The notes beneath the pieces were generated by a model, which saw only the letters and a list, made by a program, of their open reading frames with translations, ran no database searches and was not told the origin of the DNA. Below, piece by piece: positions 42,446-58,000 of a stretch of DNA of 64,000 bases. The translations under genes were made by a program, and so were the position numbers. This stretch comes from Sisyra terminalis (lineage: Eukaryota; Arthropoda; Insecta; Neuroptera; Sisyridae), in the NCBI GenBank assembly GCA_958496175.1, contig OY292275.1:24343001-24407000 (forward strand). The letters run 5' to 3'. Every line of letters begins with the position of its first letter. The first letter of the stretch is position 1.

Positions 42446-45400
42446 AAAAATATTACACAATACATTAAATTAATGTCTGATATTTCTAAAAAGCTTGTTA
42501 CATATTAATAAGGGAAGTAATCACTTGTTATTTAATTGATGTTTAAAAAAAATAATTGAATTTGGTAGGCGCTGTCCTATCAGTCTATATTATAAATAAA
42601 TGTAAATATATAAATTTATTTTTAATAACAATATATTCGTGCAATATTAAAAAAACTTCTCTATTTGTAACTTTTCTTCATTATATGCATTTTTCAATTT
42701 AGTTTTGAGAGAAAACGCTATATCTTTGAAAATGTTCAATTTAAAGCAATAATAAAGATAAAAAATGTCCCTTGACAACCCACAGCATTTTTCGTTGTAA
42801 GCACTGGTTGATGTGAGATTCTATTGAGTCTCTTGATTTAATAACAACATGCGCGTACCTATATGAATACAACGTTTGGTGAAAGTTTCAAAACGATCGG
42901 TAAAGAACATTAAATTTTTATTATAAATATATTTATCATTTTTGATTTTATCATTGAATTGTCGGTTATACATCGTTTAGTTTTAAAACAAAAATTTATA
43001 TCACTATTGTACCTATATCAACCAACATTAAGTTCAGACATACGATTTATTTAGTTCAACAGTTTTGGTTTTGTTTTACGCTTTTATAGTTAAAACACAA
43101 GCATTATCATAAAATTTTCCGTTAGTAATAACATTGAATAAATTCACAAAGCATGTTATATAAATGCATATTTCTATTAGTATTGTTTATATTTTTATAC
43201 TAACCAGTGTATTTGTGTTCAATGTTCAAATGTTAAATTAAACATTGCATTTATTGTTGAAATTATTTGATATGTTTATGGTAGTTAAAATAATGTTCGG
43301 TAGACCAATAAAGCCAATGTTTTTTTTTCAACTTTATTTAAAGCTGTTTGAACCGTAGGCAATTTTTTCATATTTCACAAAATATAAAGAGTAAAAAAAA
43401 TAACAATAAACCTAACTATAAATCTAATATTTTCATATATTTTTTTTTCTGTTCATTAATAGTTTGCTTGTGTCTTACGTAAAGAAATTTACAATTAATT
43501 ACTAATTCTAAGTTAGATTTATTTCTGTTTACCATTATCTGCGAGTAGCATTTCTAAGGACTCAACATCATTTGTCTAAAAATAGGATTGTTTTTCTTAC
43601 ATTTAACTTATATAAGAATAAAGTGAAGACAACGTGGCTTTTCATTATTTCATTTTATATTAAGCATAAAAATAATAAGGTTAAATAACTGGTTTAAATA
43701 AGGATTAAATGAAGAAGGAAATTTGTCACTGTCACGTAATCAAAAGCTGATTTTCATTAATTCATTTAGAACAATGTTTTCAGCGACCCCTTGTGATATA
43801 AAAAGACACTGTAAAACTTTTTCCGTTGTATTTACCCATGTAATTACTTATTTGAGTGAAAATTGATTTTTCATACACTTCCTTACATAATTCGGAGAAC
43901 CAATATAAATTATTTCTTTACAAATAATAACTGCTGATTACAAAGTCATTTATAGTGTAAATTTATTATTTTAATTAGAAACTAAGAGAATCATTTACAA
44001 CGAAAGTATTGATCATTTTTTAAGGTTGTTGAAAAGAATTAAGATTTGGTGAATCAGATTATGCTTTTTATGATTTTGGGGAAGTTTCGCAATAATTTCT
44101 CGCTTCTTCAGGCGATTTTGATATTGGACCTTTGTGTATGTTTCTCAGCTCATGATCGGGTGGACCAAGAGACTTAATTCTGTATTTTTCTCTATAGTTT
44201 GAAGATGCTTTCTCAAATTGCAGTGTCCCGTTAGTAGATCGACTAGCACTTTGATAGGATATCCTTTCTTCCGAGGTTCAGAAGTTTCTTTATCATAACC
44301 TTTGAGAATTTGGCTCCTGAGTAATTATTCCAGGATTATACTTATTCGCTCATGTTGAGTTCATTTGACTAATCGATTTAGTATAGTGCACATCGGCAGA
44401 TAATCCTATAGTTGGTTCTGATCCATAAATGGTATACTTAAACCTTCTCTTGTAACCTTCTCATTGTCTTTAATGCCAGAAAGCCCTGGCACTCAAGCAA
44501 AGGTCACTTTGTTGATAATCACCTACTGGGTGAAGAGTATTTTCTATTAATCTGGTAAAAGTCGATCGTTTTAATTACGACGTGGCTATCTGAGAAGATT
44601 CTTATTGTTTTAATGGATCTTTTTTTCTCATTTTTTTCGGTAGGTATATAACGATGGCGTAGACCTCTGCTTGAAACCTCTGCTTTTCCTAGGCCTACGA
44701 CTATTCGTTTTCTGGGACTTTCTCCGTATATTCCAGCGCCTACCCCATCGTTTGTCGTTGATTCATAAGTGGACCACACTATATCACTTTAGTTTACTTT
44801 ATTTTCTTCTCGTCACTCGTCTCTTTGACTTATTATAGTCTCAAAAAGCATTTCTAAACTAAATTTGGTTTTCATGTAGTCCTATATTATCCAGAGAAGT
44901 TACTTTTTATAACTTTTGGCTGATAAGTCTTGAAAAGTTATAGTAGCGCGGTAGTGTTAAAAAATAGAAAGATACAATCGATCACAATAACTAAAAAAAG
45001 CAACTCAAAAATTTTTAATCTTGTTGTGCTGTGAATAATGGTGATAGAGCATATGACAAGGGCCGTACACTAATTGATAAGATTTATGTTATAGATGAAA
45101 ACCACCTGAAGAAGCAATAAAGTATTATGAAACGTCGCTCAAATGATCAAAAACATACATTGATTCATCCAACCCTAGTTTTTTAAAAATCCATATATTA
45201 TAAAACTTTATCAAGTATCACAAACTTTGGACGTAGGTATAAGCAATAGAAAATTTTAAATTGATGTAGTATATACTTAAGTGTATTTGAATAAAAATAG
45301 TATGAAAATACCTAAATTTTGTTTCTTAATCCATTTTGATTAAATAAAAATTTGTACTTAAAAATGTTATTTTCAAAAGTAAATTAGATATTGAAGACGA

Positions 45401-48400
45401 CAGGTAAAATGTGATTGATGAATCTTTTCTTAAAGTTACATCTTTTATGTAGATCTGATTATATACAATTTTCTTTAGATTACGGTGAAGTATAAATAAT
45501 CTGTACACGAATAAAGCGTTGAATAAATTTTGTAACTGATCGAAAATCGATGAAGACAACGCAATTGATATTACGTATAATCTTACCTACCACATGATTG
45601 ACAGTAAAAGATGTTTTAAAATATCAGCGTTACTTAAACTGCGATTTAAAAATTCGTTCATTCTTTTACCATATCAAAGTTGAAGAAAATATTGAGCAAC
45701 ATATAGGTCCCATTTAACAATTAAATTGGAAAACTGGAGAACTATTATGGCACGAGTATTATATTAATATTCTCTTAGGTCGCTTAAATAATGAATATGA
45801 ATACCTTAATAATTCAAATAATAATTCAAAACTTAGTTCAACAAAACAACAGGTATCTACACTATAACTTAAATTGAAACAGTTCTTACACACTTGTAAG
45901 GTGAGAAGTTCGTTAAGTTGTGGTTTCTACGTATTATGATCTTAACAGACGTTATAATAGCATTTAAATGATGCTGAAATTTGATATTAATTTAATAAGT
46001 GAATTGTATTAACGCTGAATAAGTTCAATAATTAAATGATCAGAATTCATTTATTCAAAAATTGAATTGCTGATGAAAACACTGAATAAGTTATAGATGT
46101 ATATAATATTAAATTATAAGAAAAATTGCTTTTAAACAGAATTTTCTGAAAGAAGAAATACCGGATGCAATTAATAGTGAAAATTGCGTTATTGAAATTA
46201 TTTTCTATTTAATAAATTTTGATTATATTTTGAAAGATTGAAGAGTAATTCTAATTAATTGGAATAGCTTTGAATGGTATAGAACAACGTTTCCCAGCTT
46301 TAGGAACCTTGATAGTACATGGAAAAAATTTGAGAAAAAATTACATAAATACATCGTAATTTTAGTTATTCATTATTGCAAATGAACGAATTGCAATTTT
46401 TACGATGTCACATCGTAAAAATGATCTGTTTGTAAAAATAGTTCATGTATAAGCAAGGTCGAATTCAACTAAGTGCCACCCTTGGGTACTGCTACTTATT
46501 TAAAGTTATAGTTTTGATGTTTCATTTTTAACAAATTAAAATAACTAATTTATCGCAGAAAGTTGATTATATATTCACACTTCAAAAATATTAAGAAATA
46601 TAGGTTTTTGGTCTAAGAATTATAAATTTTGCACTATGGACGACTCAATTATATGTCGTTAATTTTTTCACAGGTAAACACGCTTCACTTACCTAACCGT
46701 CGCTTTTACTCACAGAAAAATTTCCAATCTAATATCGTACTTTTTCTAATGATATTTATTACCGAAAACTGTCGGTATAATTACGATACAATAACGTAAA
46801 AATGTATATATACATAGTAAGTTTTAAAATAGAATATTGTAAAGGCTAAGTTAATGAAAGCCTAGTCTTAGATTACTTTTTACTATAAATTTTTCCCTGT
46901 CCATCCCGCTAAATTGTATTTCATGATGTACGACTGTACTATATTTTGTAAAGATTTTATATTGTGAATATTATTAGTAAGAATACTTTGCATGAGTTAC
47001 AGAGAAACACATTTCTATAATATTTTATGATTTTTTTATGTCGATCATTATTGAATTTTTTTCGTCTACGACCAACTAGCAACTTGCATACTTCCAATCA
47101 TATGTGTGCCACAGGTTGAGAAACGCTGTTATGAAAGATATAGGTGTATGCGAGAAAGAAAATTTTGAAGATAATTGTAAGTAAACATGAGTTACATAAG
47201 TGTAATTCAATTGAATAAATAATTTTATTGGTAATTTCCAAAACAGCGAAAAAAATATTATAAACGGTACAAATAAAAATAAAAACTTTTCAGAACTAAA
47301 ACTGAGTTTTTACTTGCTGAAAAACCAACACTACTTACATTTAAGGTTATTTAATAAACCATTGTTTCATAATCGAACAGTTGGAATAATTGATTTTTAA
47401 ATAGACTGAAGTAATAATTCGGGAAACAGTTCGTTTTCACCCGATTTTATTCGACTTAGTAGGGTTAAAATAAGCTCTTTTAACCGTACCTGCCGTTAAA
47501 GGAAGCTTATTTTAACCGGTTAAAAATATTTTTATTAAAACTCTCATAATTGTTTTGTGGTATAAATCATTTGTTTTAACTCTTTTTTTTATAGAGTGAA
47601 AAGATATGGAACTAATTCCTTTTTTTTATATACGTACTTATTGTCTTACTTTTACAAGGCTTTTTCTTTATCTTATCTACCGTATGAAATCAGAATTAGG
47701 TGTATTCATAAGCTTCAATTAATTTCCATTTATGAAACTTTCTTTTCAATTTTCTTATAATCTTTTTTACTTTTAATACTCACCAAAATGTTAATGAGAA
47801 TGAAGAAAATGACAAAGTTTTAATTATATTACAATGCAGTTTTTTCATTGCCGCTATTTTGAGTTTCGCAAGCGTTATAATTAAAAGTTACGTTAATGAG
47901 TGAAAAGGAAAATAGCTTTTTATATATTTCAGCTCACCCCCCCCTTCCACTCCTCGTTTTCGGTATGATATAATTTAGTTAAGTCATTATCACATACATG
48001 CACCATGCAAATTTCATTACTGCCATAAATATTCATCAAATTGCAGTTTTGACTATGTATTTGACTATATAACTTGAAATTAATGTAAAATGGTACCCCG
48101 TCTTAAAAAGGCTTCTGCATGAGGACTTATTTTTTTTTTGGAACTCTTACAATAAATCAAAAAGCTTGTATTCACCGGAAGCAACATCATGGTGGGGAAA
48201 ACTGCATTGATTCTAGGGCTAATAGTGGTCAAAATTTCGTTAAGTTATGCTTGTTACGCTTTTGTTGTAAATAAACATGTCCCACAAACCCCGCAAGTGT
48301 CGAGCATAATTTAGTGCAACCATTAGATGTCGTTTCCATCGCGCATGGAGCGAATAGTAAAATATTCTAATTCACAAAAACAAAACATATCTTCTTCAAA

Positions 48401-51400
48401 CTAATCGTATTGAAAATATTATTAACGGCCTGATATTCAATTTTTGCAAATTTTGCCAACTTATAGATGAAAATTTAAGGGGGAGAGACGTACTCTTTTC
48501 GATATTAGAACTACACATTGTATTAGTTTAAATGAAAAAAAATTAAACTTCGTTGACACTTTTAAGACCCTTAAACGATATGATGATCCTATTTTTTTGA
48601 AGTTTCTTTGAACTTCTGTAGATCCGTTTAAATAATACACTTTCCTTTCAAAGTTCATCTTTATGTGCTAATAGTTTACGAATAAAATGACTATGACATA
48701 TATTATTAAAATTCCATCATTACTTCAAACACGCCCTAAACACCGAAACAATGAAAAATGTGAGTATGAATTAAAAAAATATATTATAATAATAGTAATA
48801 AAAAACAACAAATTTTGTATGTCTTATGCATGTATTGCTACTTTTTCGCAAGAAATATTTTACTTGCATAATTTAATCTACCCACCTATTTTTCTATATA
48901 AATCAAAATTAGATAATGTTATTGCTAGTAATAACTATGGATAGCAAATACATTTATTGACGAACATAAAATATTTTAGGCATTCCACCTAAAATAATGT
49001 TGACAAATCATTCATCGAAGCATTAAAATCAGGTAGAAGATGCAAAAGACGTAAAATTTCACTTGCTTAGTTCCAAATGGTTACTTCGAAATTTGTAATT
49101 AAAATGAGTTGTAAAATAACTTCCGTCATAAAGCACAGCAATAAAGTTTCTTCTTTCAATTTATTTAGCAAAAACATTATATTTTATTCATGTGAATTAA
49201 TGAGATATTTCATAGTCAAGAGAAAACCACAACATTAATTTCGAAAATGGTTTAAACTATTCCATTAGAGAAAGCCTATTTGAGCATTACAGCCATTATA
49301 ACTGTTTGTCAAATGAATATGGAGTTCTACGTTAAATGTCAAGATACGTTAAATGATAAGTGCGTAGTTAACCGTGGAATTGGGGACTCTATTAGTTTCA
49401 TTCATTATTCCTGCCTTTATTCTTAATTTGTATTTAGTAAAGCAGATACCCGTTGGCAAATTTTTATGCTATCTACCTACGGTTTTATTGATTGCTTTTA
49501 CTGTAACTATAAAATTGGATATCTATTAACAAATTTACTGTTATTTTTTCAAATGAATTCTATCTGCCAGTAAGTCGTTTAAAGAACGAATGAACCGATT
49601 TTAATGAAATTTAGTGTTATGCTAAAAACATTTTGAAGTTACAAATGAGTATATTACCATATAACAGTGAGAAATTATGAGAATAAGAGGGATTTTTCAA
49701 TGCTTATAAGCAGGCGATGTAAATATTTCTGCCAGGCTTTTATGTACTCGGATTGAATTTTGACGCGATTTCCTACCTTTGCGTTGAAATATTTTGCTTA
49801 CAAATTTCCAAATGTTGATAATTTTGGTAATGATCGACGCAAAATATTTCAAATAATGCGTCGTTATTCAAAAAAAAAAAGGCATTTCTATGAAATGAGC
49901 TATCTTGAGTTGATTGCCATCACTACAGTAGACAGTTAAAATTACGCAACTTTACGACTTTTTTACTCCCTAAGTAAGCCCCAAATCGACTTGAAATTTT
50001 ACAAAGGTATGGTTGAAATAGTTAACTTCTTGCAGTTTTAGTTTCAATTTTTTCTCTTTAGTTGTAATTTTCACCTAAACAATATTAATATATAGGATTT
50101 TGAAAACTTTTACTTTTTGAACTTTTTTAACTGAATCGCTGATTTACTTAATTGTCAGTTATGAAATTAATTTCTCAATATTAGATGTATAAGTAATTGT
50201 TTAAACAATATATAAAACATTATGATATCATTTATGTAATATAATCCAAAAAAGAAACTATAAACATAAATTTGTTTAAAAGCTCAAACAAAGGTGTTTT
50301 TGACGTATTTCCCAGATACGTATTTCGATATATTAGGGGGACCGGAAATTATTGTCGTTTTTTCAATATACAATTAAAACACAAAATTTTGTTACAAATA
50401 TTGACTTTAAATTAATGATATAATCAGCGTCATTAGTATCAACGTTTTGTCATCAAGTGTGCAAATTTTTAATGCCATATTAGTAAAAATCAATTGACCA
50501 GCATGGAATGAATGGATGATTATAGTGGGTACGGCAATATCACCTCTCTCTTAATTTATTAGTTTTTTCCAGAGCTTTTCTTCTGCAGAGGAGTCTTGCA
50601 TTACAGTGCTGCAGTAAATAATTTTATCTGTTAACAGTTTTTGGACACTTTTGGGTATCGACTTTCTGGCATACATTTGGCACTATTTTCCCCCTTAACT
50701 TCTTAATGGTTAATTTTTTTGTCATATTTCGTTGGTACCAGTTGGAGAAATGAAAATTACCGAATTCGAACTTAAAAAAAATCATTTGATATTACCAAAT
50801 ATCTAATGTAGATACTTAGATAAACATTGAAAATGTTTTTAGTAACAACTATGCGTCGCTATCCTGTGAAACTCGAAGAGCAAACAATACCGAATTTATA
50901 TTCTATCAGGGTTTTGATCCTACCATTTCAATATAGACTTCGGAATAAAAATTAATTTGTAATTTTTACTAAATTGATAAATTACTCTAACCATAAAATG
51001 TTTTTACTACCACTTTGAAATAACTTATAAGTAGACAAATGGCAATTGAATGACAATTGATTTAAAAACGACATTACTTTCTGGTACATTTACTATCAAA
51101 GAAACCTTCATCAGTGGTCATTACGTAATATCGGACCTCTTTGTAACTACTAAGTGACTCATCACATTGGTGAAAGTGGCAAAGCAATCGAAAAACGTAT
51201 CTAGGGAGTATATTATAAATAAATTTTCATAAAATTTTTGTTGAAATTCATGTTGTTTATTTCATAATTAACTTTTGTGAATAATATTTTATAACTTAGA
51301 TCACAATAAATTTTATATATTGTTAAAACATTGTTCCTTTTGAAAATAAGCGAAAAAAATAATTTGATATCGTATGTAGCTGTTTTGAGAATATTTGTCT

Positions 51401-54400
51401 AATTTTGGTAAATTATAAACAAGATAAAAACAGAGGATTTAAAAATTTAAAATTTGCATTGAAGTAAACATATCTAATATCGATGTTACATCAAGGTATT
51501 AAGGATTTCAATTAAGGTTATTTAAGATTATCATATGTCATTATCGCAAATTATGTTACTTCGAATTATATGCAAATCTCTCAATAACTACTTAAAAGTA
51601 GAGAAAAAATTGATAAATATCAATCATTCTTACATTAGTTGTTTGCATCTAATAACAAAATATAATCCGAGAAGAGAACTTTATAAGAAAATAAGAATTA
51701 GAAAAAAATCTCCAGACTGCAGTTGTATTGCGTTATTGATAGTTGGAATCCGGACTTATTTTCCCATTACAATTAACAACGATACAAATTCCTGCATAAT
51801 TTTTGTAATTATTTGTACTTTTTTATTCTGTTCGGGAAAACACATAATCATAGTTCGAAGTAATTATTCTTAATTAAGATATAAGAATGGCTTTACTTTA
51901 ACTTTAATGAATCATCCTCTTCCTCGGGAAAGGTTTTAAGTTATATCCATTATAAGAAAAAAAATAAAAGCTTTAATGTTACTTTCAAGGAAATATATTT
52001 GTACTAATCGCTTTCTTAAATTGATGGTAGGCGTTAAACTATCAATGTTTCATTGAAGTTAAATAGAACAATCTTTTTTCAATTCGAAAAAAAATCACTT
52101 CAATCAACTACAAACAATCAATATACTTAGAGGTATTTATTTCTTAAGTTAAACAATCCGCAAACGGGAGTTGAAACTAACGTTTCTTTCTTTTCAAAAA
52201 TATGTAAAATATGTGAAAAGTGTAGTAAATAATATGATTAACAATACTTTATTTAATGTTGAACATAAAAATGTTGATGTGGATAATAGAGAGATGTTTA
52301 AGCTCGTTATTCTGTAAAAATCTTGTGCAAACGTAAACCACATTTTCAGTATAGAGGTATAAACGATAGAAAAAATGATGAATTTCTTTTTTTCATATAC
52401 TTTTTCATCTGATTCTCTAATTCTGCAATTCTGCAATAATACCTCCCTTTTTTTCTTTCCATTCTCTTTTTTTTCTAGCTCATAAATTTTTTTCCAGTGA
52501 TAAATAATTTAATCCAATCGAAGCGACCAATAACGTAAATTACTGGCCGTTTTAATTTAATATTGTCAATATATATTCGAAGCAATATTCATCTTGAAAT
52601 AAATTCACGTGCAATTGCATTTGAAATCGTTAAGGTTTCATTAAAAACGGTTTGTAATAATTGAATCATGCTACTTCGATAAAATAAGAATCATTCCACC
52701 ATATAAATTATATAACGAAGTAAACAACTTTATTAAGGAAAAAAAATGATATTTCAAAGAAAATTAATTCTAGCATAACTAATTGTTTTGCAATAATCGC
52801 AATAATTTGCAATAAAATATTTATTGAGTTTGCTATAACAATCTTTTTTTTTTAGAATTATCTTTATTTCACGACATTTGAATAAAAAATTGTTCTCTAT
52901 GTATTATTCTTGTTGTATTAAAATAAAATAATAAGTAGTCAAGTTTCATGTTCCAAAAGGTATTGTAATATTTATTAAAAAAACATCCTGTTGGTACCAT
53001 ACGGTAATTTTGCAGATTCATTATTTGATTTTATTTTCCAACAAACCATCTGTAGTATTAGTCTTATCTAAATTTTCTGTTTTAACTATTCTGAATGAAT
53101 GCTGCTAAGATCAAATTAATGATATTCAGTAGTCAACTGTTTCCCAACGCTTTCTTGCAAATAAAGGATGTCCCAAAATTTACGCAAGATTCGAATTAAA
53201 TAGAGAACATAGTTTTTAGTCCTCAGATGGTGATTTTTTTATTGAACCATCAAATATATAGGATAGAGTTATTTATGGAATAAAACATAGGGGCAAATGG
53301 CTTTTACGACTTTGCTGGCACATACACACTCTTTATTAAAATTTTCTATGACAATTTTGCATAAATGTGGCTGAATTTTGTTGATACAGGTTTTAATTTC
53401 CGCCTCCAATGCACGGATCGTTATGGGCTTGTTGACATAAACCTTTGACTTCAAATAACTACATAAAAAGAAAGAAATCTAATGGTGTTAAATCACAAGA
53501 TCTAGAGTGCCAATTCTGATCACCTAAATGAAAGAGTACACGACTAGGATATGTCTCATGCACTAATGAACTGTTTCACGGGCTTTATGGCATGTGGTAC
53601 CATCATGTTGAAACCAAATGTCGTCTATATCAATATTATCCACCATGGCTAAAGAACATTCGTGATGGGGCTGATATACCTACACAGTGCCAAACACTTA
53701 TTAAGGTAAGTTAAAAAAAACAAACAACGCTCCAAAAAAATTGCTAAACTTAGGGGGGCTTGATATGACACTAAAAGAAGAAGACCGCTTTCAGAATACT
53801 ATAAGTTCAGTAATGTACCTGTATGTACAGTACTAGTTCTTGATCAATAACTATGTTCATAATTACAAAACGGATATACAGTATCATTTATACAATATCA
53901 TTCCAATTTCAATGTTTTAAATTACCCCTTACATGTAGGTATAGTATTTGATAAAAAATAAATATAAATTATGAATCGAAAATAATTTCACTTTATTCAA
54001 AATGAAACATACTTTCTATGTTAGGAATATGCTAATATCAATATCATATTAAAATAATTTAACGAAGAGAAATGTGATTTTTTTAAGTTAATATCCTCAA
54101 ATTTATGAGTAAAGTTCTATAATATATACAATAATATCCAGTGAATTTGATTTATAACTTTATAATGTTCCTAATGACAACAAAGTAAACCTTAATTTCT
54201 CCTTCAATATATTATAGAGTTGTGTAATAGACTACTTCCAATATTTTAATTAGTTTAATAAATTTTAATTTGTTTAGCATCAGGATAGACACAGACCTGA
54301 TAATTTTTTTATTTGTAATTTTAAACTTCATAAATCAGACAATCGATATACCCACATGGACTAAAGATTAAAAACACGTCCGATAAAATAGAAGCATCGA

Positions 54401-54954
54401 ATATTAACATTAAGAAGCGGATTTTTTATTTTACATAAATATAACGTGGAAAACCATTTTGCTAACTACCGATGTTCCAAGGGAAAACTTACAAATAAAT
54501 TTTTAAAGGAAATTGTACTTTACAGTAAAAGTCTTCTCCCATTTTTGGTATGTACTTTTATTTAAAAGATAGTAAAACTTCAATTGCTCTTATTGTCTAG
54601 TATCCCAGTGCGTTAGTAATAGTACATAAATACAGTTTATGCTTGGTTCTGATATACGGAGAATCCCAAAATAGTTATCAAACGTTCTTACGAATTTGTA
54701 TTTGATGTTATGCGGTATAGTGCAGTGTTAATTTATTTACGCTCTAAATTAGTGTGAATCTATAGCAAAATTGGATCCTTTTACCGATATTTTTACTAGC
54801 TAGAACCAATAGGAGTTCAATAGAATGAAATCCAATACGTTTTCATAGTAATAGCGGTTTTGTTTTACGGATTTTAGATTTACGGACAGTTAATGAGGAA
54901 CGCATCCTGTTTGTCCTGTTTGTAAAGCGGGGAATTACTGTATATTAAAATTGT

Positions 54955-55013
<59 letters not shown>

Positions 55014-55015
55014 TC

Positions 55016-55046
<31 letters not shown>

Positions 55047-58000
55047 TATATTCAGACTGATTCACACTTCTAAATACTCCGGATCCTTCGGATGACATCA
55101 TTATTTTCTAATGGAGCAACCTTTGTAGTTTATAAACCTTGATATTCACGGTCTATACAAATAAACATATCAATGGGAATAGCATAATGATTTTTTTTAT
55201 TTCATATTTTATTTTGTGTTAAACTGGACAATAGAGTTGTTGAAGTTTAAATAGCTTTTAAGCTAGTAAATTTATCAAAAATGATAACGAGACTTTTTTG
55301 TGGAAACTATTGAAAGCGCTACAAAACTATGATAGTAGAACTACTTTTTGGAAGATAATTATAAATGTAGCCTACTGTTGCCGAGCGGTATAAGTGACCG
55401 GTCCAAAACTAGTAGGTAGTGGGTTTGATCCTCGTATCGTGAAAATTTTCAATATTTCTCGATAACGGATTTAATTAACCCTAGAGTCGCTAAAGGACCT
55501 TAGTAGTTATAAAGCGACGGTAAATAACAATTTAAAAAAAATATAAATACCATAGGTCATTTCTTAGTGTTATGAGGACCATAACTTTTTTCGAACTTGG
55601 TTTTAAAATAAATAAAACTATAACTTAATTTCTCGGGAAAGAGAATATCTTGATATATCACAAGGTGACAAGGTTATCTAAAGTGGCAAGAAAACAACGG
55701 AAAATATGAACGCTTAAAAAAATACAGATACATTAAAAGATAAGGTCGAACAGAAATTATTTTTAAGTCTATATTTAATTTGCATTTTCTTTCAGCTCAT
55801 ATTCTATGTCAAAGTACAAAATACCTTCGTTTTATTTCCTGATGCAATAATTTTTATTGGGAAATCCAGATTTATGAGATCATATCGTAGTGCTAACGTA
55901 AACTTAAATTATGGTAAATTTAAGTTGTAAATATTTGCAAATTAAATTTAAGGACGTTAATATATAGTACTTTTAATTCTAATCAAATAAATAGACCTAA
56001 CAGAAGAAGGAGAGTTAAAAAAAAGGTTTTTGTTTTATGATTGCTTTTTTAATATGTCTTATTATGATATGTCTATATTGCAGGTATATTAATAGTGCAT
56101 TTATTTTGATACATACTACGAAAAACCTTTAGTTTTTATTAAAGGATATAAGAAGTTCTTTTAACAATGTTATGCAAATGTTCTCATATAGGAACATCAT
56201 ATAAATTTATATTGTAAAAGTTGTTACGATGCAAAGTTTGTAGACATAGCAAATAAAACAATCCTTTGCACTTGTATGGAGCACTATATGCAGGTAATGC
56301 AAGCTCAACGAATTATTCTTCGAGAGCGATGTTCTCTTCAAACCATTTCATATTCAAATATGAATTCGAACAAAAATTTCAAGTGTGCATTTAATATGAA
56401 ACTCTATTTAGATTTTGAATATTATATTAGAAAAGTTAAACTTCAATTAGTTTAACTTTTATATAACGTTAATTAAATAATTAATTGAAGAAAGGAAAGT
56501 TATAATTACATGGGCCTGGATAACTTTTCTCAAAACATTTCTTTCAAAAAATATAAATTCAACTTTTTTGATTATAACATCTTGCTTTAAAAACCAATTA
56601 TTTTAAAAGTTCGAAAGAATATAAATTTTGTACTTTACGCTTGTAGGGAAGGGTGGACGTGAATTTGTATGTTTCTTTAAAAACAGTAAAATAAATAAAT
56701 CTTGTTAGTCTTCATTTACGTTTGTTCAAATTCAATTTTTTTTTTCATACTTGATTTTATTTTTGTTCAAATGTTTTATTAACATCACGCTTGATTTTAC
56801 ATGCTCGTGTGATCTAATTTGTTACAACATTTATTAAGAATGAAAATATTTTCGTGGGGAAGTAATTAGCTGCACTTGTAGCCTTAGACGAATGATTTAT
56901 AGGCACTGAAAATTTAGTAATTAAAACTTGAAGATTATATATTCAGTGAAGTGGTGAGAAATTCAAGTGTGCAAGTTGATTAAAGTTTAATTGGTAAATA
57001 CTCTATAGTTTTTTTTTGTTGTTTCTTGCTAAAATAAGTTATTAAGTTTTTTTTTTGTATTTCTCTTGTTGATTTTTTTTCGTTCACTATTAAGCAAAGA
57101 AAATCCGTTTTAGGACAAATTAAGCAAAACTAGACCTAACATAATCTAAAAATAGTTTTTAATGTTTTAAAAAGCTTCTCAAATATTATCAAAACATCAT
57201 CACAACTGTTAGTTTAAAATTAACTAGATAAAATTTCAAAATATTTTTTTTTAAAATCGTTGTATTCAAAATGCCTAAAAAGATATCCTATTGATCCGAC
57301 ATTAAAATGACGTCACAATACAAAACTTCAAAATATCATGGACGTTTTCCTATGATAAATGTACTTTAACACAATGGGATAGGTTGTTTAAATCGTTTAA
57401 ACATTATTTTAGTGATTTAAACCTTTTACAATCTACACAACCTTTATTTCAAAGGAAAAAATGTCAGTAATTCATAAGGTATAATAATGTTAAACTATGG
57501 CGAAAAATTGTGAAAAATGTCAAAAATTGTATAAATTATAGCTGTTTCTATGATAATTGCTCAATGATCTGTTCATATCTCGGTTTCAATACGCGTACTG
57601 ATGCGTACTGTGACATCACAGAAGATCCATAAGGACACTTATCGTTTTCGGACTCTCATTTGCTCATTAAAATTAAAACTTCTTTTATGCTAAAATACAA
57701 ACTTTTCATAACTAAAAATCGATTTTTCGTCTTATAAAAAATAATCTTTATTGATTAAAAAAATTATATATTTTGTCTAATAAACGACAGATTTTTAACA
57801 AACTTTTGTTTATCGAAGGGTATTTAATATTTGCGTTTAAATACGTCTTTGAATAAAAAAAATGAAATTGTAAGTTTTTCTAAGCATTTTAAAGATTTGC
57901 CGTCAAGACTTTACTTTCAAACTTTCAACTAAAATCTTTCAACTAAGATTCTATAGCTTTTGGTGCACATATGAATGAGTGCTTGTTGAAATATGCAGTT

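Noticed and set aside
42212..42460. Minus ORF rich in Tyr-Ile repeats
   Set aside because: It is a translation of the TA microsatellite 42365-42443.
51535..51873. 112-codon plus ORF
   Set aside because: Composition is AT-driven (Ile, Asn, Lys, Leu), no domain or signal peptide is recognisable, and no promoter or splice context supports it.
54880..55101. Minus ORF rich in Tyr-Ile repeats
   Set aside because: It is a translation of the compound TA tract 54955-55051.
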